From Arenibacterium halophilum (GTDB lineage Bacteria; Pseudomonadota; Alphaproteobacteria; Rhodobacterales; Rhodobacteraceae), in contig NZ_VCPC01000006.1 in NCBI RefSeq assembly GCF_005938225.1, positions 62,001 through 126,000 on the forward strand: a DNA stretch of 64,000 nucleotides. The letters are read 5' to 3'. Shown piece after piece: positions 25,701 to 33,506 of this stretch. The notes below the pieces were generated by a model. It was not told the DNA's origin. It was given only the letters and a program-made list of their open reading frames with translations, and did no database searches. The stretch's first letter is position 1; each line of letters starts with the position of its first letter. A program made the translations under genes and the position numbers.

Positions 25701-26933
25701 CTAGCCGGGAGCTTCTGCCCGGGTCTTTGGCTTTGCCCACAGGGCGCGATCGGGATCTGCAACAACCGCAGCGCCCGATCCGACAAGATCGGCGGCCTCG
25801 GCATCGGAATAGCCGATGTCCCGCAGGATCTGGGCAGTGTGTTCCCCAAGCAGCGGAGGCGGCAGGGAGTCTGAAACATCTCCCAGCAAGGGGCCAAGCG
25901 GGAGCTCGGGAGTCTGGAATTCATACCCGGCGAATCCGAAGTCAGTCACCTTGTCGCCTGCCTGCGCCTGCGGCGTTTCCAGAACGCGATCCAGCGGCAG
26001 AACTTCGGTATGACCGACCCCGCGTGACTCAAGGCGCGCAATGGCCTGATCGAAGTCGCACTCGGCAATCGCGCGCGCGACTATGTGTTCGACCTCGGGC
26101 CTTTGCGCACGGCGTTGGCGCAAGGTCGCCAAATCGGGATCTTCCGCAATATCCAATGCTGCGCAGAACTTGCGCCAGTGGTCGTCCGTCAGCATCACCA
26201 GATAAATCCAGCGACCGTCGCGGGTTTCGTATGCGCCATAGCCCGGGATCGAAAACTCGGCAGAGGGCTCCTGCTCTGGCCGACCAAGCAGCTGCGATTT
26301 CAGCTGGACCCCCAGAAGATCGCGAGCCGCGATATGCAAGCCCGTCTCGTAAAGCCCGATTTCGATATTCCGCCGCTCGTCAGATCGGTCCGACATAAGC
26401 GCCGAGAGAATCGCTATGGCCGCGTAACAGCCGGCGAACTGGTCGTGGTAGGACGGACCCAGACGCGCGGGCCGACCATCCGGGCGGTTGTAGTACATGA
26501 CGCCCGTCGCCGCTTCGGCGATTGGATTCGAGGCGACCTGCTCTGCCAGCGGTCCGGCGCCATAGCCCTTGATGTGGCAGAAAATGATGTTCGGATTGAT
26601 GTCATTGCAGGCGTCGAAGGTCACACCCAGCTTGCGGGCGGCACTGGGCGACAGGTTGTGCAGCACGATATCCGCGCGGGCCAGCAGCTTTCGAAAGGCG
26701 GCCTGGCCCTGCTTTGATGTCATGTCGAGGCACAGGCTGCGTTTGCCCCGGTTAAAGGCGATGTAGCTGCCGCTCGGGCCGCCGCGTACAAGTTTTCGGG
26801 TGGTTTCACCCGCGGGCGGTTCGATCTTGATGACCTCGGCGCCGAGTTGATTCAACAGGTGAGCGGCGAAGGGGGCCGCGATCATACTGCCAAGTTCGAC
26901 CACCGTTTTTCCCGCCAAAACTCCGATTTTCAT
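25701..26933 (-). CDS. CaiB/BaiF family III CoA transferase
   Basis: 410 residues. N-terminal GKTVVELGSMIAAPFAAHLL and GAEVIKIEPPAGE are family hallmarks. The catalytic aspartate is present as Asp164 in SYHDQFAGCYA. These enzymes move CoA between carboxylates (for example from succinyl-CoA) through an enzyme-bound anhydride. The ATG lies within a motif B-like sequence (ATGCATTAT at 26932-26940), so a repressor bound there could block expression. It is divergent from the branched-chain-type importer operon and may activate the acid that is imported. Confidence 0.9.
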   Translation of the reverse strand: MKIGVLAGKTVVELGSMIAAPFAAHLLNQLGAEVIKIEPPAGETTRKLVRGGPSGSYIAFNRGKRSLCLDMTSKQGQAAFRKLLARADIVLHNLSPSAARKLGVTFDACNDINPNIIFCHIKGYGAGPLAEQVASNPIAEAATGVMYYNRPDGRPARLGPSYHDQFAGCYAAIAILSALMSDRSDERRNIEIGLYETGLHIAARDLLGVQLKSQLLGRPEQEPSAEFSIPGYGAYETRDGRWIYLVMLTDDHWRKFCAALDIAEDPDLATLRQRRAQRPEVEHIVARAIAECDFDQAIARLESRGVGHTEVLPLDRVLETPQAQAGDKVTDFGFAGYEFQTPELPLGPLLGDVSDSLPPPLLGEHTAQILRDIGYSDAEAADLVGSGAAVVADPDRALWAKPKTRAEAPG

Positions 26934-26940
26934 GCATTAT
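26931..26940. promoter_or_regulatory. Motif B1 overlapping a start codon
   Basis: CATGCATTAT includes the CoA-transferase start codon (26931-26933 on the minus strand). It shares the TGCATTAT half of the perfect motif B palindromes at 27014 and 35758. Confidence 0.4.
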
Positions 26941-27013
26941 TCTCCGTCATAGACGACCCAAGATCAGCCATTTCATCCGCTTTGTGCAATTTTTCTTGCC
27001 ATCCTTGCAATGC

Positions 27014-27025
27014 ATAATGCATTAT
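27014..27025. promoter_or_regulatory. Motif B2, palindrome ATAATGCATTAT
   Basis: A perfect 12-bp palindrome, with an overlapping extra AATGCAT at 27009-27015, in the 263-bp gap between the divergent CoA transferase and importer genes. The identical 12-mer recurs at 35758-35769. Likely a dimer-binding operator, candidate ligand protein the GntR/FCD regulator encoded at 34362-35009. Confidence 0.6.
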
Positions 27026-27092
27026 TTGATGCAATCGGTATGGCGCTGATGCAGGAGGTAGCCGATTAAAGAGTAGCCCGGCTAGTGTAAAA

Positions 27093-27107
27093 TGTAAATT
27101 GTTGACA
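27093..27107 (+). promoter_or_regulatory. Motif A4, candidate operator with -35 box
   Basis: TGTAAATTGTTGACA; its right half GTTGACA is shared with the copies at 25682 and 41215, and TTGACA at 27102-27107 can serve as the -35 element of the importer operon. The start codon is 90 bp downstream. Confidence 0.6.
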
Positions 27108-27118
27108 CTTAGCATTGG

Positions 27119-27130
27119 TAATGCATCATG
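27119..27130 (+). promoter_or_regulatory. Motif B3 over the predicted -10 region
   Basis: TAATGCATCATG. With the TTGACA at 27102-27107 a 16-bp spacer gives CATCAT and a 17-bp spacer gives ATCATG as -10 element, so motif B covers the -10. The centre of ATGCAT is 23.5 bp from the centre of motif A4, the same distance as in the promoter at 41.2 kb. Confidence 0.55.
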
Positions 27131-27196
27131 CGGCAGTCGGCGAGTGGCCGGCCGGGAATACAAACGACAAAGACAATGCTCCAGGGAGGAGAACTC

Positions 27197-28405
27197 ATGC
27201 TAGACGGTATCTGGAAGGGCGTCGCGACAGCCGCCTTCTTGATCGCGCCTTTTGCCGCGACGCAGACCCATGCGGAAACGGGCGTCGATCTGGAAAACAA
27301 GGTCATCACGATCGGGGCTTTTACGCCGATCACGGGCCCTGTGCCCTTTTACGCCACCCTCACCCACGCTTCGGAAGCATATTTCAAGATGCTGAACGAA
27401 TCCGGCGAGGTCGATGGGTGGACGTTCAATTTCATCACCAAGGACGATGGCTATGACCCCGCGCGCAGCGTCGCCGTCGCAAGGTCTCTGGTCGAGGACG
27501 ACAAGATCTTCGCTCTTGCCGCGCCGCTTGGCACGGCAACCAATGTCGCGGTGATCCCCTACGCCAACGAAGCGGGCGTTCCGATCATCGGACCTGTCGG
27601 CGGCGCAAGCCAGTTCTTCGTCGAGCCTTCGGTGTTTCCGCTTCTGCCCGACTATGGTTGGTCTGCAGGGGCGTCGGCGGAATATGCAGCCAACGGCCTT
27701 GGACATACAAAAATCGCCCTGCTGTGGGAAAATGACGAACTGGGCAAATCCGCCAAGCGCGGATTCGACCTGGTGATGTCCGACCTTGGAATGGAGCCCG
27801 TCGAATCCATCCCGTTCGACGTGAAGACGACAAGCTTCAGCGCACATATCCGCCGCATCCAGAATTCTGGCGCCGAGACGGTTATCCTTTACGGATCGAA
27901 CGCCAATCTTGCGGCAGCGCTGAAGGCCGCAGATCTGCAGGGCGTCGATGTCGCGTGGTTTGGTCCGTTCTTCACCGCTGACCCGTCGACACTGAAGCTG
28001 ACCGGCGACCTGCTTGAAGGCGTCTATTTCTCGTCCTGGCTGCTGCCTGTGGCAAGTGACGAACCCGAGATCGTGGCCTATCGGGAAGCGGTTGCCAAAT
28101 ATTACCCGAAAGATCCCGTTGGCGTTCTGGGCCTGAACGGCTGGAGCAACGCGGCGCTGTTCCACAAGGGGTTCCAGATGCTGCTCGACAGCGGCAAGGA
28201 GATCACGCGCGAAAATATGGTCGCCGTGATGAACACCATGGAAGACGCGGCCGTCGGCGGCGCACGGGGTGTGACCTTTGTTGAAGGCGACCACCGCGGC
28301 ACCCGGCAGGAAGGCATCATCCAGTACAAGGACGGCGAATTCGTTCTGGTGCGGGACTTCCAGACCTATCCGTCTGTCGCGTTCGACGCGTCGATGGGCC
28401 AGTAA
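27197..28405 (+). CDS. ABC transporter substrate-binding protein, branched-chain amino acid type
   Basis: 402 residues from the ATG at 27197, preceded by GGGAGGAGAA; the longer upstream frame lacks a signal-like start. The first 30 residues form a signal peptide ending about THAE. The mature part has VITIGAFTPITGP, the usual opening of LivJ-type periplasmic binding proteins, and FGPFFTADPSTLKLTGDLLEG. The ligand cannot be read from the sequence; such proteins also bind aromatic and short organic acids, which would fit the surrounding enzymes better than amino acids. First gene of a long plus-strand operon, behind a promoter carrying both motif A and motif B. Confidence 0.9.
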   Translation: MLDGIWKGVATAAFLIAPFAATQTHAETGVDLENKVITIGAFTPITGPVPFYATLTHASEAYFKMLNESGEVDGWTFNFITKDDGYDPARSVAVARSLVEDDKIFALAAPLGTATNVAVIPYANEAGVPIIGPVGGASQFFVEPSVFPLLPDYGWSAGASAEYAANGLGHTKIALLWENDELGKSAKRGFDLVMSDLGMEPVESIPFDVKTTSFSAHIRRIQNSGAETVILYGSNANLAAALKAADLQGVDVAWFGPFFTADPSTLKLTGDLLEGVYFSSWLLPVASDEPEIVAYREAVAKYYPKDPVGVLGLNGWSNAALFHKGFQMLLDSGKEITRENMVAVMNTMEDAAVGGARGVTFVEGDHRGTRQEGIIQYKDGEFVLVRDFQTYPSVAFDASMGQ

Positions 28406-28416
28406 TCCGGCCCGCT

Positions 28417-28442
28417 GCCCGCCGACGCATCCGTCGGCGGGC
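28417..28442 (+). terminator. Stem-loop after binding-protein gene
   Basis: A perfect 11-bp GC-rich stem (28417-28427 with 28432-28442) with a CATC loop, 11 bp after the stop, followed only by CTTTGC. It may partially terminate or protect the binding-protein mRNA, with read-through into the dehydrogenase and permease genes. Confidence 0.6.
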
Positions 28443-28473
28443 CTTTGCAATCAAGACACCTCCGGGGGGACCC

Positions 28474-29223
28474 ATGTCATTTATCCCAGTTAGTGGGCCT
28501 GCACGTCTGGACGGCAAGGTCGCAATCGTGACCGGCGCCGCAGGCGGTATCGGCCGCGCGACAACGCTCGCCCTGGCCGATGCCGGCGCGACGGTCATCG
28601 CGACAGACATCGCTGACAGCGCGCAATTCGAGTCAAATTCGATCTCTTACCGCCGCTACGACGTGACATCGCGCGAGGAAACAAAGGCGATCATTGCCGA
28701 AACCAAGGCACAGCACGGCGCGATCGACGCCCTGATCCTCTGTGCAGGGACGATCTCTCACAAGCACCTCGTCGACTCCACGGATGACGAATGGCAGTCG
28801 ATCCTGGATGTGAACCTGATGGGCGTCGTGAATCCGGTGCGCGAGATTTTTCCCCTGATGGCCGAGCAAGGCATGGGCAAGATCGTCGCCCTCGGCTCCA
28901 TCGCATCAAAGATCGGCGGCGTCGCCTCCGGGCCGTCCTATGTCGCGGCAAAATCGGCGGTGCATGGGTTGATGAAATGGGTCGCCAAGAACGGAGCCGA
29001 CAAAGGCATCTATGCCAGCGTGATCGCCCCCGGCCCTGTTGAAACCCCGATGTGGGAAACCGTGACGCAGCGCGCCGCGCCCTCCGCAAACGGCAACGTG
29101 CCGCTGGGTCGATACGGTCAGCCCGAAGACATCGCCCAGGCGATCCTCTTCCTCGCCTCGCCCGCCTCCAACTGGATCACCGGAACCGTTCTCGACGTGA
29201 ACGGCGGCATGTTGATGGATTGA
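28474..29223 (+). CDS. Short-chain dehydrogenase/reductase (SDR)
   Basis: 249 residues, classical SDR. Cofactor motif TGAAGGIGRATTLAL at about 20-34, a CAGTIS variant of the NAG motif, catalytic Ser in GSIASKIG and YVAAK as YxxxK. It ends WITGTVLDVNGGMLMD, a typical C-terminus. Aspartate at the end of the second strand (IATDIADS) suggests NAD rather than NADP. It probably oxidises a secondary alcohol of the imported compound or of an intermediate. Followed after 4 bp by a second dehydrogenase gene. Confidence 0.92.
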   Translation: MSFIPVSGPARLDGKVAIVTGAAGGIGRATTLALADAGATVIATDIADSAQFESNSISYRRYDVTSREETKAIIAETKAQHGAIDALILCAGTISHKHLVDSTDDEWQSILDVNLMGVVNPVREIFPLMAEQGMGKIVALGSIASKIGGVASGPSYVAAKSAVHGLMKWVAKNGADKGIYASVIAPGPVETPMWETVTQRAAPSANGNVPLGRYGQPEDIAQAILFLASPASNWITGTVLDVNGGMLMD

Positions 29224-29227
29224 GGCA

Positions 29228-30118
29228 ATGACCAGTACAAACGTTATCGGATTCATCGGTCTGGGTGTGATGGGCGGACCGATGTGTCGCAACATCGCGA
29301 CCAAACATCCCGGCCGCGTGCTTTGCTTTGACCTGTCCGAAGAGGCGCTTGCCGCGCTTGAGGATACCAAGGTCGAACGCATGGGCAGCATCGAGGCCCT
29401 GGCGGCCGCGGCAGACATCGTTTGCCTGTCGCTGCCGGGTGGCCCGCAAGTTCTGAAAGTGGCTGACGCCATCACCAGGGCCGCCGGATCGGGAACGGTC
29501 GTGGTCGACCTGTCGACAACGACCGTCGCGGATGCCCGAAAGGCCGGTCAGCTTCTTGATGATCACGGGATCGACTTTGCGGACTGCCCCGTCGCGCGCA
29601 CCCGCGAGGCGGCACAGCAGGGCAAGCTGAGCATTATGGTCGGCGCCGCGCCAGAGGTCTACGACCGCATCAAACCTATCCTTGATTACATGGCCTCCGA
29701 CGTCACGCATGGCGGCGATGTCGGGGCGGGCCAGGTGCTCAAGCTGGTCAACAACATGCTGGTGTTTGCCAATACCGTGGCACTGGCCGAAATGATCGTG
29801 CTGGGTGAGCGGGCCGGTGTGAGTGCCGATACGCTATTGGACGCGGTGTCCAAGGGATCGGGTGACAGTTTCGTGCTGCGCAATCACGGGCGCAAGGCCA
29901 TGGCGCCGCGCGACTTCCCCGACAAATCCTTCCCGCCTGAATACGTTCTCAAGGACATCTCTTATGTCTTTGATCTTGCGCAGGAGACAGCGACTCCCCT
30001 GCCCGCCGCCGCCGAGGCGCGCGCCTACTATCAGGCCGCGGTCGAGAACGGATTGGGAGGCCGCTATTTTCCTGCCGTCATCCAGCTAGTCGAAAACGGA
30101 ACTTTCGGGGGGACCTAA
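29228..30118 (+). CDS. 3-hydroxyisobutyrate dehydrogenase family NAD(P)-dependent enzyme
   Basis: 296 residues. N-terminal IGFIGLGVMGGPMCRNIA is the family dinucleotide motif, the substrate-binding DCPVARTREAAQQGKLSIM replaces the usual DAPVSGG segment, and the catalytic lysine is in GAGQVLKLVNNM. The family oxidises beta-hydroxyacids (3-hydroxyisobutyrate, tartronate semialdehyde, 2-hydroxymethylglutarate). The altered DCPVARTRE segment suggests an unusual substrate. Its stop overlaps the permease start (TAATG). Confidence 0.9.
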   Translation: MTSTNVIGFIGLGVMGGPMCRNIATKHPGRVLCFDLSEEALAALEDTKVERMGSIEALAAAADIVCLSLPGGPQVLKVADAITRAAGSGTVVVDLSTTTVADARKAGQLLDDHGIDFADCPVARTREAAQQGKLSIMVGAAPEVYDRIKPILDYMASDVTHGGDVGAGQVLKLVNNMLVFANTVALAEMIVLGERAGVSADTLLDAVSKGSGDSFVLRNHGRKAMAPRDFPDKSFPPEYVLKDISYVFDLAQETATPLPAAAEARAYYQAAVENGLGGRYFPAVIQLVENGTFGGT

Positions 30119-31017
30119 TGACTTTTTGGGACAGTCTCATCTACGACCTCTTTCCTTTGATGTGGTCGGGCATGATCACCGGTTGCCTCTACGCGCTTGG
30201 GGCGCTCGGGCTGGTGATGATCTTCAAATGCTCCAAGGTCGTGAACTTCAGCCACGGCAACGTGGCGGGTTTGACGGCATTTCTTGTCTACGGTCTGTCG
30301 TCCGGCGTACTCATGTCGCTGTCATGGGGCGCGGCGGTGCTGGTCGCCATGCTCGCCGCCGTGGCGATTGCCTTCCTGATCTATTCGATCATTTCACCCC
30401 TCGTGTTCGAAAGCGACCTGACCTCGACAATCGCCACGCTTGGCTTCGGCCTGATCGCGCAGGGCGTGACCCTGCTGATGTTCGGCGCGGATATCGTGGC
30501 GCTTGACCTGCCGATCCCGCGGTTCGCCTTCTCGGTTCTGGGCCTGCTCGTCACGGGCTACGACCTGACCGTGCTGGCGGTCGCGATCGTCACGATCGGC
30601 GCGCTGTTCATCGTGATCGACTATACCAAGCTGGGCATCGCCTTCCGCGCGATCTCCGAGAATCCATTCGCGGCCGAAGTCTGCGGTTTGAACCTCAAGT
30701 CGGTGCACTACTTTGCCTGGATCACGGCGGCGATCCTCGGGGTGATCGGGGCGCTGCTGATCGTGCCGACAACCTTCCTCTCGGTCACGACCGTGGCAAC
30801 CTTCATGCTTCAGGCCTTTGCGGCGGCGGTGATCGGCGGCTTTGCGTCCCTGCCCGGCGCGCTGGTTGGCGGGGTGCTGATCGGCGTGCTGATGAACCTC
30901 TTCACCTTCTATGTCTCGCCCGAATACTCATCGACCTTCCTTCTTGGGGTCATCCTTCTGGCGCTGAACATCTTCCCGAACGGAATTCTTCAGAATGTCG
31001 GAGGCTCCCGTGTCTGA
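30118..31017 (+). CDS. Branched-chain-type ABC transporter permease (LivH family)
   Basis: 299 residues with about eight hydrophobic segments. MWSGMITGCLYALGALGLVMIF and VVNFSHGNVAGLTAF near the N-terminus and AFRAISENPFAAEVCGLN in the cytoplasmic loop are LivH hallmarks. It overlaps the dehydrogenase stop by one base and the LivM-like gene at its end. It forms the inner-membrane channel with the next gene product. Confidence 0.92.
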   Translation: MTFWDSLIYDLFPLMWSGMITGCLYALGALGLVMIFKCSKVVNFSHGNVAGLTAFLVYGLSSGVLMSLSWGAAVLVAMLAAVAIAFLIYSIISPLVFESDLTSTIATLGFGLIAQGVTLLMFGADIVALDLPIPRFAFSVLGLLVTGYDLTVLAVAIVTIGALFIVIDYTKLGIAFRAISENPFAAEVCGLNLKSVHYFAWITAAILGVIGALLIVPTTFLSVTTVATFMLQAFAAAVIGGFASLPGALVGGVLIGVLMNLFTFYVSPEYSSTFLLGVILLALNIFPNGILQNVGGSRV

Positions 31018-31996
31018 CCAGGCGACCCATATGTCACCCGACCGATCCGCAATGGCCCGTCTGTCCGGGAGTATCACCCCCGGCGTGACCGCGGGCATCC
31101 TCGTAGCCGTTTTGATGTTCATGCCCTACCTTCTGGGCGGGTCATGGACCTTCACGCTTGGCCTGTGCTTTGCCAATTCCATCGGCGTGCTCGCGGTATC
31201 CCTGCTTGTCCGCTACGGCGGCGAAGTCTCGATCGGCCACACCTTCTTCACTGCGCTCGGGGCCTATTCCGTCGGCGTTCTGGACACGCGCTATGGCATT
31301 TCGCTCTGGGCCTCGGTGCCGCTGGCGCTGTGTCTCGGCGTAACGCTTGGCCTGCTGTTCGCGTGGCCGTCGCGAAACCTGCACGGCATCTATCTTGCCG
31401 TGACCACGCTGGCGCTGGCCCTTGCCGTGCCCGAGATGATCAACAACTTCGACGCGCTTACCGGAGGCTACGAAGGCCTTTATGTCGCGACACCCTTCAT
31501 TCCGGGCGCAAGCATGGGATTGCAACGCTACTACGTGGCGCTGGCGATGCTGGTGATCGTCTGCTTCGCGGTCGCTCGGCTACGGCTCTCGCGTCAGGGC
31601 ATGGCGCTGCTTCTGGCGAAGACGCATCCGGCGGCGGCCGACGCCTTCGGCACGCGCCGGGTCTGGGCGCGGATCTCGATCATGGGAATCTCGGGCGGCA
31701 TCGGTGCGCTGTGCGGGGCGACTTTGGCCTTTTCGGGTTCCACTGTTTCGCCCGGCGGCTTCACCTTCTGGCAGGCAATCTTCCTGCTTGTCGGGTCGGT
31801 TGTCAGCTTTTACGGGCTGTCGCTGCCCCGCGTGCTGATCGGTGGTGCCTTTGTCACGCTGGTTCCACAGCTGCTGTCCTCTTCAGGCGCGTGGATCCCG
31901 GTATTTTACGGCCTGGCACTGCTCGGGATGATCCTGCTTGGCCATTACATGCCACGCATCCGCAAGGCGATGGCCCGCAAATCGGAGACCGCATGA
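31010..31996 (+). CDS. Branched-chain-type ABC transporter permease (LivM family)
   Basis: 328 residues from the GTG at 31010, which has GGAGG 5 nt upstream; an ATG at 30995 has no comparable site. About ten hydrophobic segments; GGEVSIGHTFFTALGAYSVG and GIYLAVTTLALALAVPEM are LivM signatures. A charged loop FGTRRVWARISIMGISG follows. It overlaps the LivG-like gene by ATGA at 31993-31996. Confidence 0.9.
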   Translation: MSDQATHMSPDRSAMARLSGSITPGVTAGILVAVLMFMPYLLGGSWTFTLGLCFANSIGVLAVSLLVRYGGEVSIGHTFFTALGAYSVGVLDTRYGISLWASVPLALCLGVTLGLLFAWPSRNLHGIYLAVTTLALALAVPEMINNFDALTGGYEGLYVATPFIPGASMGLQRYYVALAMLVIVCFAVARLRLSRQGMALLLAKTHPAAADAFGTRRVWARISIMGISGGIGALCGATLAFSGSTVSPGGFTFWQAIFLLVGSVVSFYGLSLPRVLIGGAFVTLVPQLLSSSGAWIPVFYGLALLGMILLGHYMPRIRKAMARKSETA

Positions 31997-32775
31997 TGGA
32001 CCAGCAGACACACGCCCTGCGCGGAGAGGGGATCGCGCTGTCCTTTGGTGGGATCAAGGTGCTGAAAGGCCTCGACGTGGAATTCCGTGCGGGCGAGATC
32101 ACCGGGCTGATCGGCCCGAACGGCGCGGGCAAGACCAGCCTCTTCAACTGCCTCACCGGGGCGTACTCACCTCAGGAAGGGACGATCTCCTACGCGGGCG
32201 AGCCGCTGAACGGGTTGCCCCCCGCCGCGCGCGCGGCCAAGGGCATCGTCCGCAGCTTTCAGCATGTCGCACTCTGCCCCGATCTGACGGTCCGCGAAAA
32301 CGTGATGATGGGGATCGCACGGAACGGAACGGCGGGGTGGTTCTCGGCCTTCCTGCCTCTGACCAAGGGCATTCGCGAACGCGAAGAGATGGCGCGGGCG
32401 GCCGATGCCGCCCTGGCGGACCTTGGTCTTCCGGATGTCGGCGACAAGTTTCCCGGCGAACTGCCCCCCGGCATGCAGCGCCTGGTCGAGATCGCGCGCG
32501 CGGTCGTCGGCAAACCGTCGGTCCTGATGCTGGATGAACCTGCGGCAGGGCTCAACAACTCGGAAACCCGTGATCTGACGGCGGTGCTGCGCAAACTGGC
32601 CTCGACCGACCTGGTGATGGTTGTTGTCGAACATGACATGGATCTCGTGATGTCGATCTGCGACCGCATTTATGTGCTGAACTTCGGCGAATTCGTCGCC
32701 GTTGGCTCGCCCGGCGAGGTCCGTACCAACGACGATGTTGTCCGCATCTATCTGGGGAGCGATGACGATGAGTGA
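31993..32775 (+). CDS. Branched-chain-type ABC transporter ATPase (LivG family)
   Basis: 260 residues from the ATG at 31993; the frame is open far upstream antisense-like through livM and is not coding there. Walker A GPNGAGKT, signature variant LPPGMQRLVEIARAVV in place of the LivG-type LSYGxQR, Walker B SVLMLDEPAAGLN and switch VVEHDMDLVM. The altered signature (PPGMQ instead of SxGQQ or SYGQQ) is unusual but within an otherwise normal LivG protein. Pairs with the LivF-like ATPase downstream. Confidence 0.9.
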   Translation: MMDQQTHALRGEGIALSFGGIKVLKGLDVEFRAGEITGLIGPNGAGKTSLFNCLTGAYSPQEGTISYAGEPLNGLPPAARAAKGIVRSFQHVALCPDLTVRENVMMGIARNGTAGWFSAFLPLTKGIREREEMARAADAALADLGLPDVGDKFPGELPPGMQRLVEIARAVVGKPSVLMLDEPAAGLNNSETRDLTAVLRKLASTDLVMVVVEHDMDLVMSICDRIYVLNFGEFVAVGSPGEVRTNDDVVRIYLGSDDDE

Positions 32776-33496
32776 CCTTCTAAGCGTCGAAAACCTGTCT
32801 GTCGCCTATGGCTCAGGCGCCCCGGCGGTAAACCGCGCGTCCTTCGCCGTTGGCGAGGGCTCGGTTGTCGCCCTGCTGGGCGCCAACGGCGCCGGAAAAT
32901 CCTCGATCATGAAAGCCATCTCCGGTCTGACTCCGGCAACCGGGACAGTCATGTTCAACGGCGAAGACATCAGCACCCTGCCCGCCCGCACCCGCGTCGC
33001 CAAGGGGATCGTCTATGTGCCGGAAGGACGCGAGATTGTCGGAGACCTCTCCGTACGTGAAAACCTTGTCCTGGGCGGCTACCAGAAGCCGGCTGCCGAG
33101 CGAAAAAGGCGGATGGACATGGTGCTCGAGCTGTTTCCGGAGATTGCCGAAAAGGTCGATCGCCAGGCCTGGCGCCTGTCGGGCGGCGAACAGCAGATGC
33201 TGGCCATAGGTCGCGGGCTGGTCGCGGACCCGAAACTCCTGCTTCTCGACGAACCTTCGCTGGGCCTCGCGCCTCTGCTGGTGCGTCGGGTCTTTGACCG
33301 GCTTGCCACGATCCGACAGGAATCCGACCTTGCCATTGTGCTGGTCGAACAGAACCTCGCCGTTACGATGCGCCTGTGTGACGAGCTGCACTTTTTGCGC
33401 GGCGGGCGGATCGTCGGGCATCGCAGCGCCGAAGAGCTGAAGGACGCAACCGCGCGACAGCAGGCCATCGACGCCTATCTGGGCGCAGCCGCGTAA
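32768..33496 (+). CDS. Branched-chain-type ABC transporter ATPase (LivF family)
   Basis: 242 residues from the ATG at 32768, with GGGGAG 8 nt upstream and an 8-bp overlap with the LivG-like gene. Walker A GANGAGKSS, signature LSGGEQQMLAIGRGLV, Walker B LLLLDEPSLGLAP, switch LVEQNLAVTM. Completes the five-component importer (binding protein, two permeases, two ATPases). Confidence 0.92.
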   Translation: MSDLLSVENLSVAYGSGAPAVNRASFAVGEGSVVALLGANGAGKSSIMKAISGLTPATGTVMFNGEDISTLPARTRVAKGIVYVPEGREIVGDLSVRENLVLGGYQKPAAERKRRMDMVLELFPEIAEKVDRQAWRLSGGEQQMLAIGRGLVADPKLLLLDEPSLGLAPLLVRRVFDRLATIRQESDLAIVLVEQNLAVTMRLCDELHFLRGGRIVGHRSAEELKDATARQQAIDAYLGAAA

Positions 33497-33506
33497 GGAG
33501 TTGCCG

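Noticed and set aside
27093-27107. Motif A as nothing more than a sigma-70 -35 element.
   Set aside because: At 17198 the TTGACA is on the strand opposite to the regulated gene, and the copy at 25682 is a perfect 15-bp palindrome. At 27093 and 41215 it may serve as both -35 and operator.
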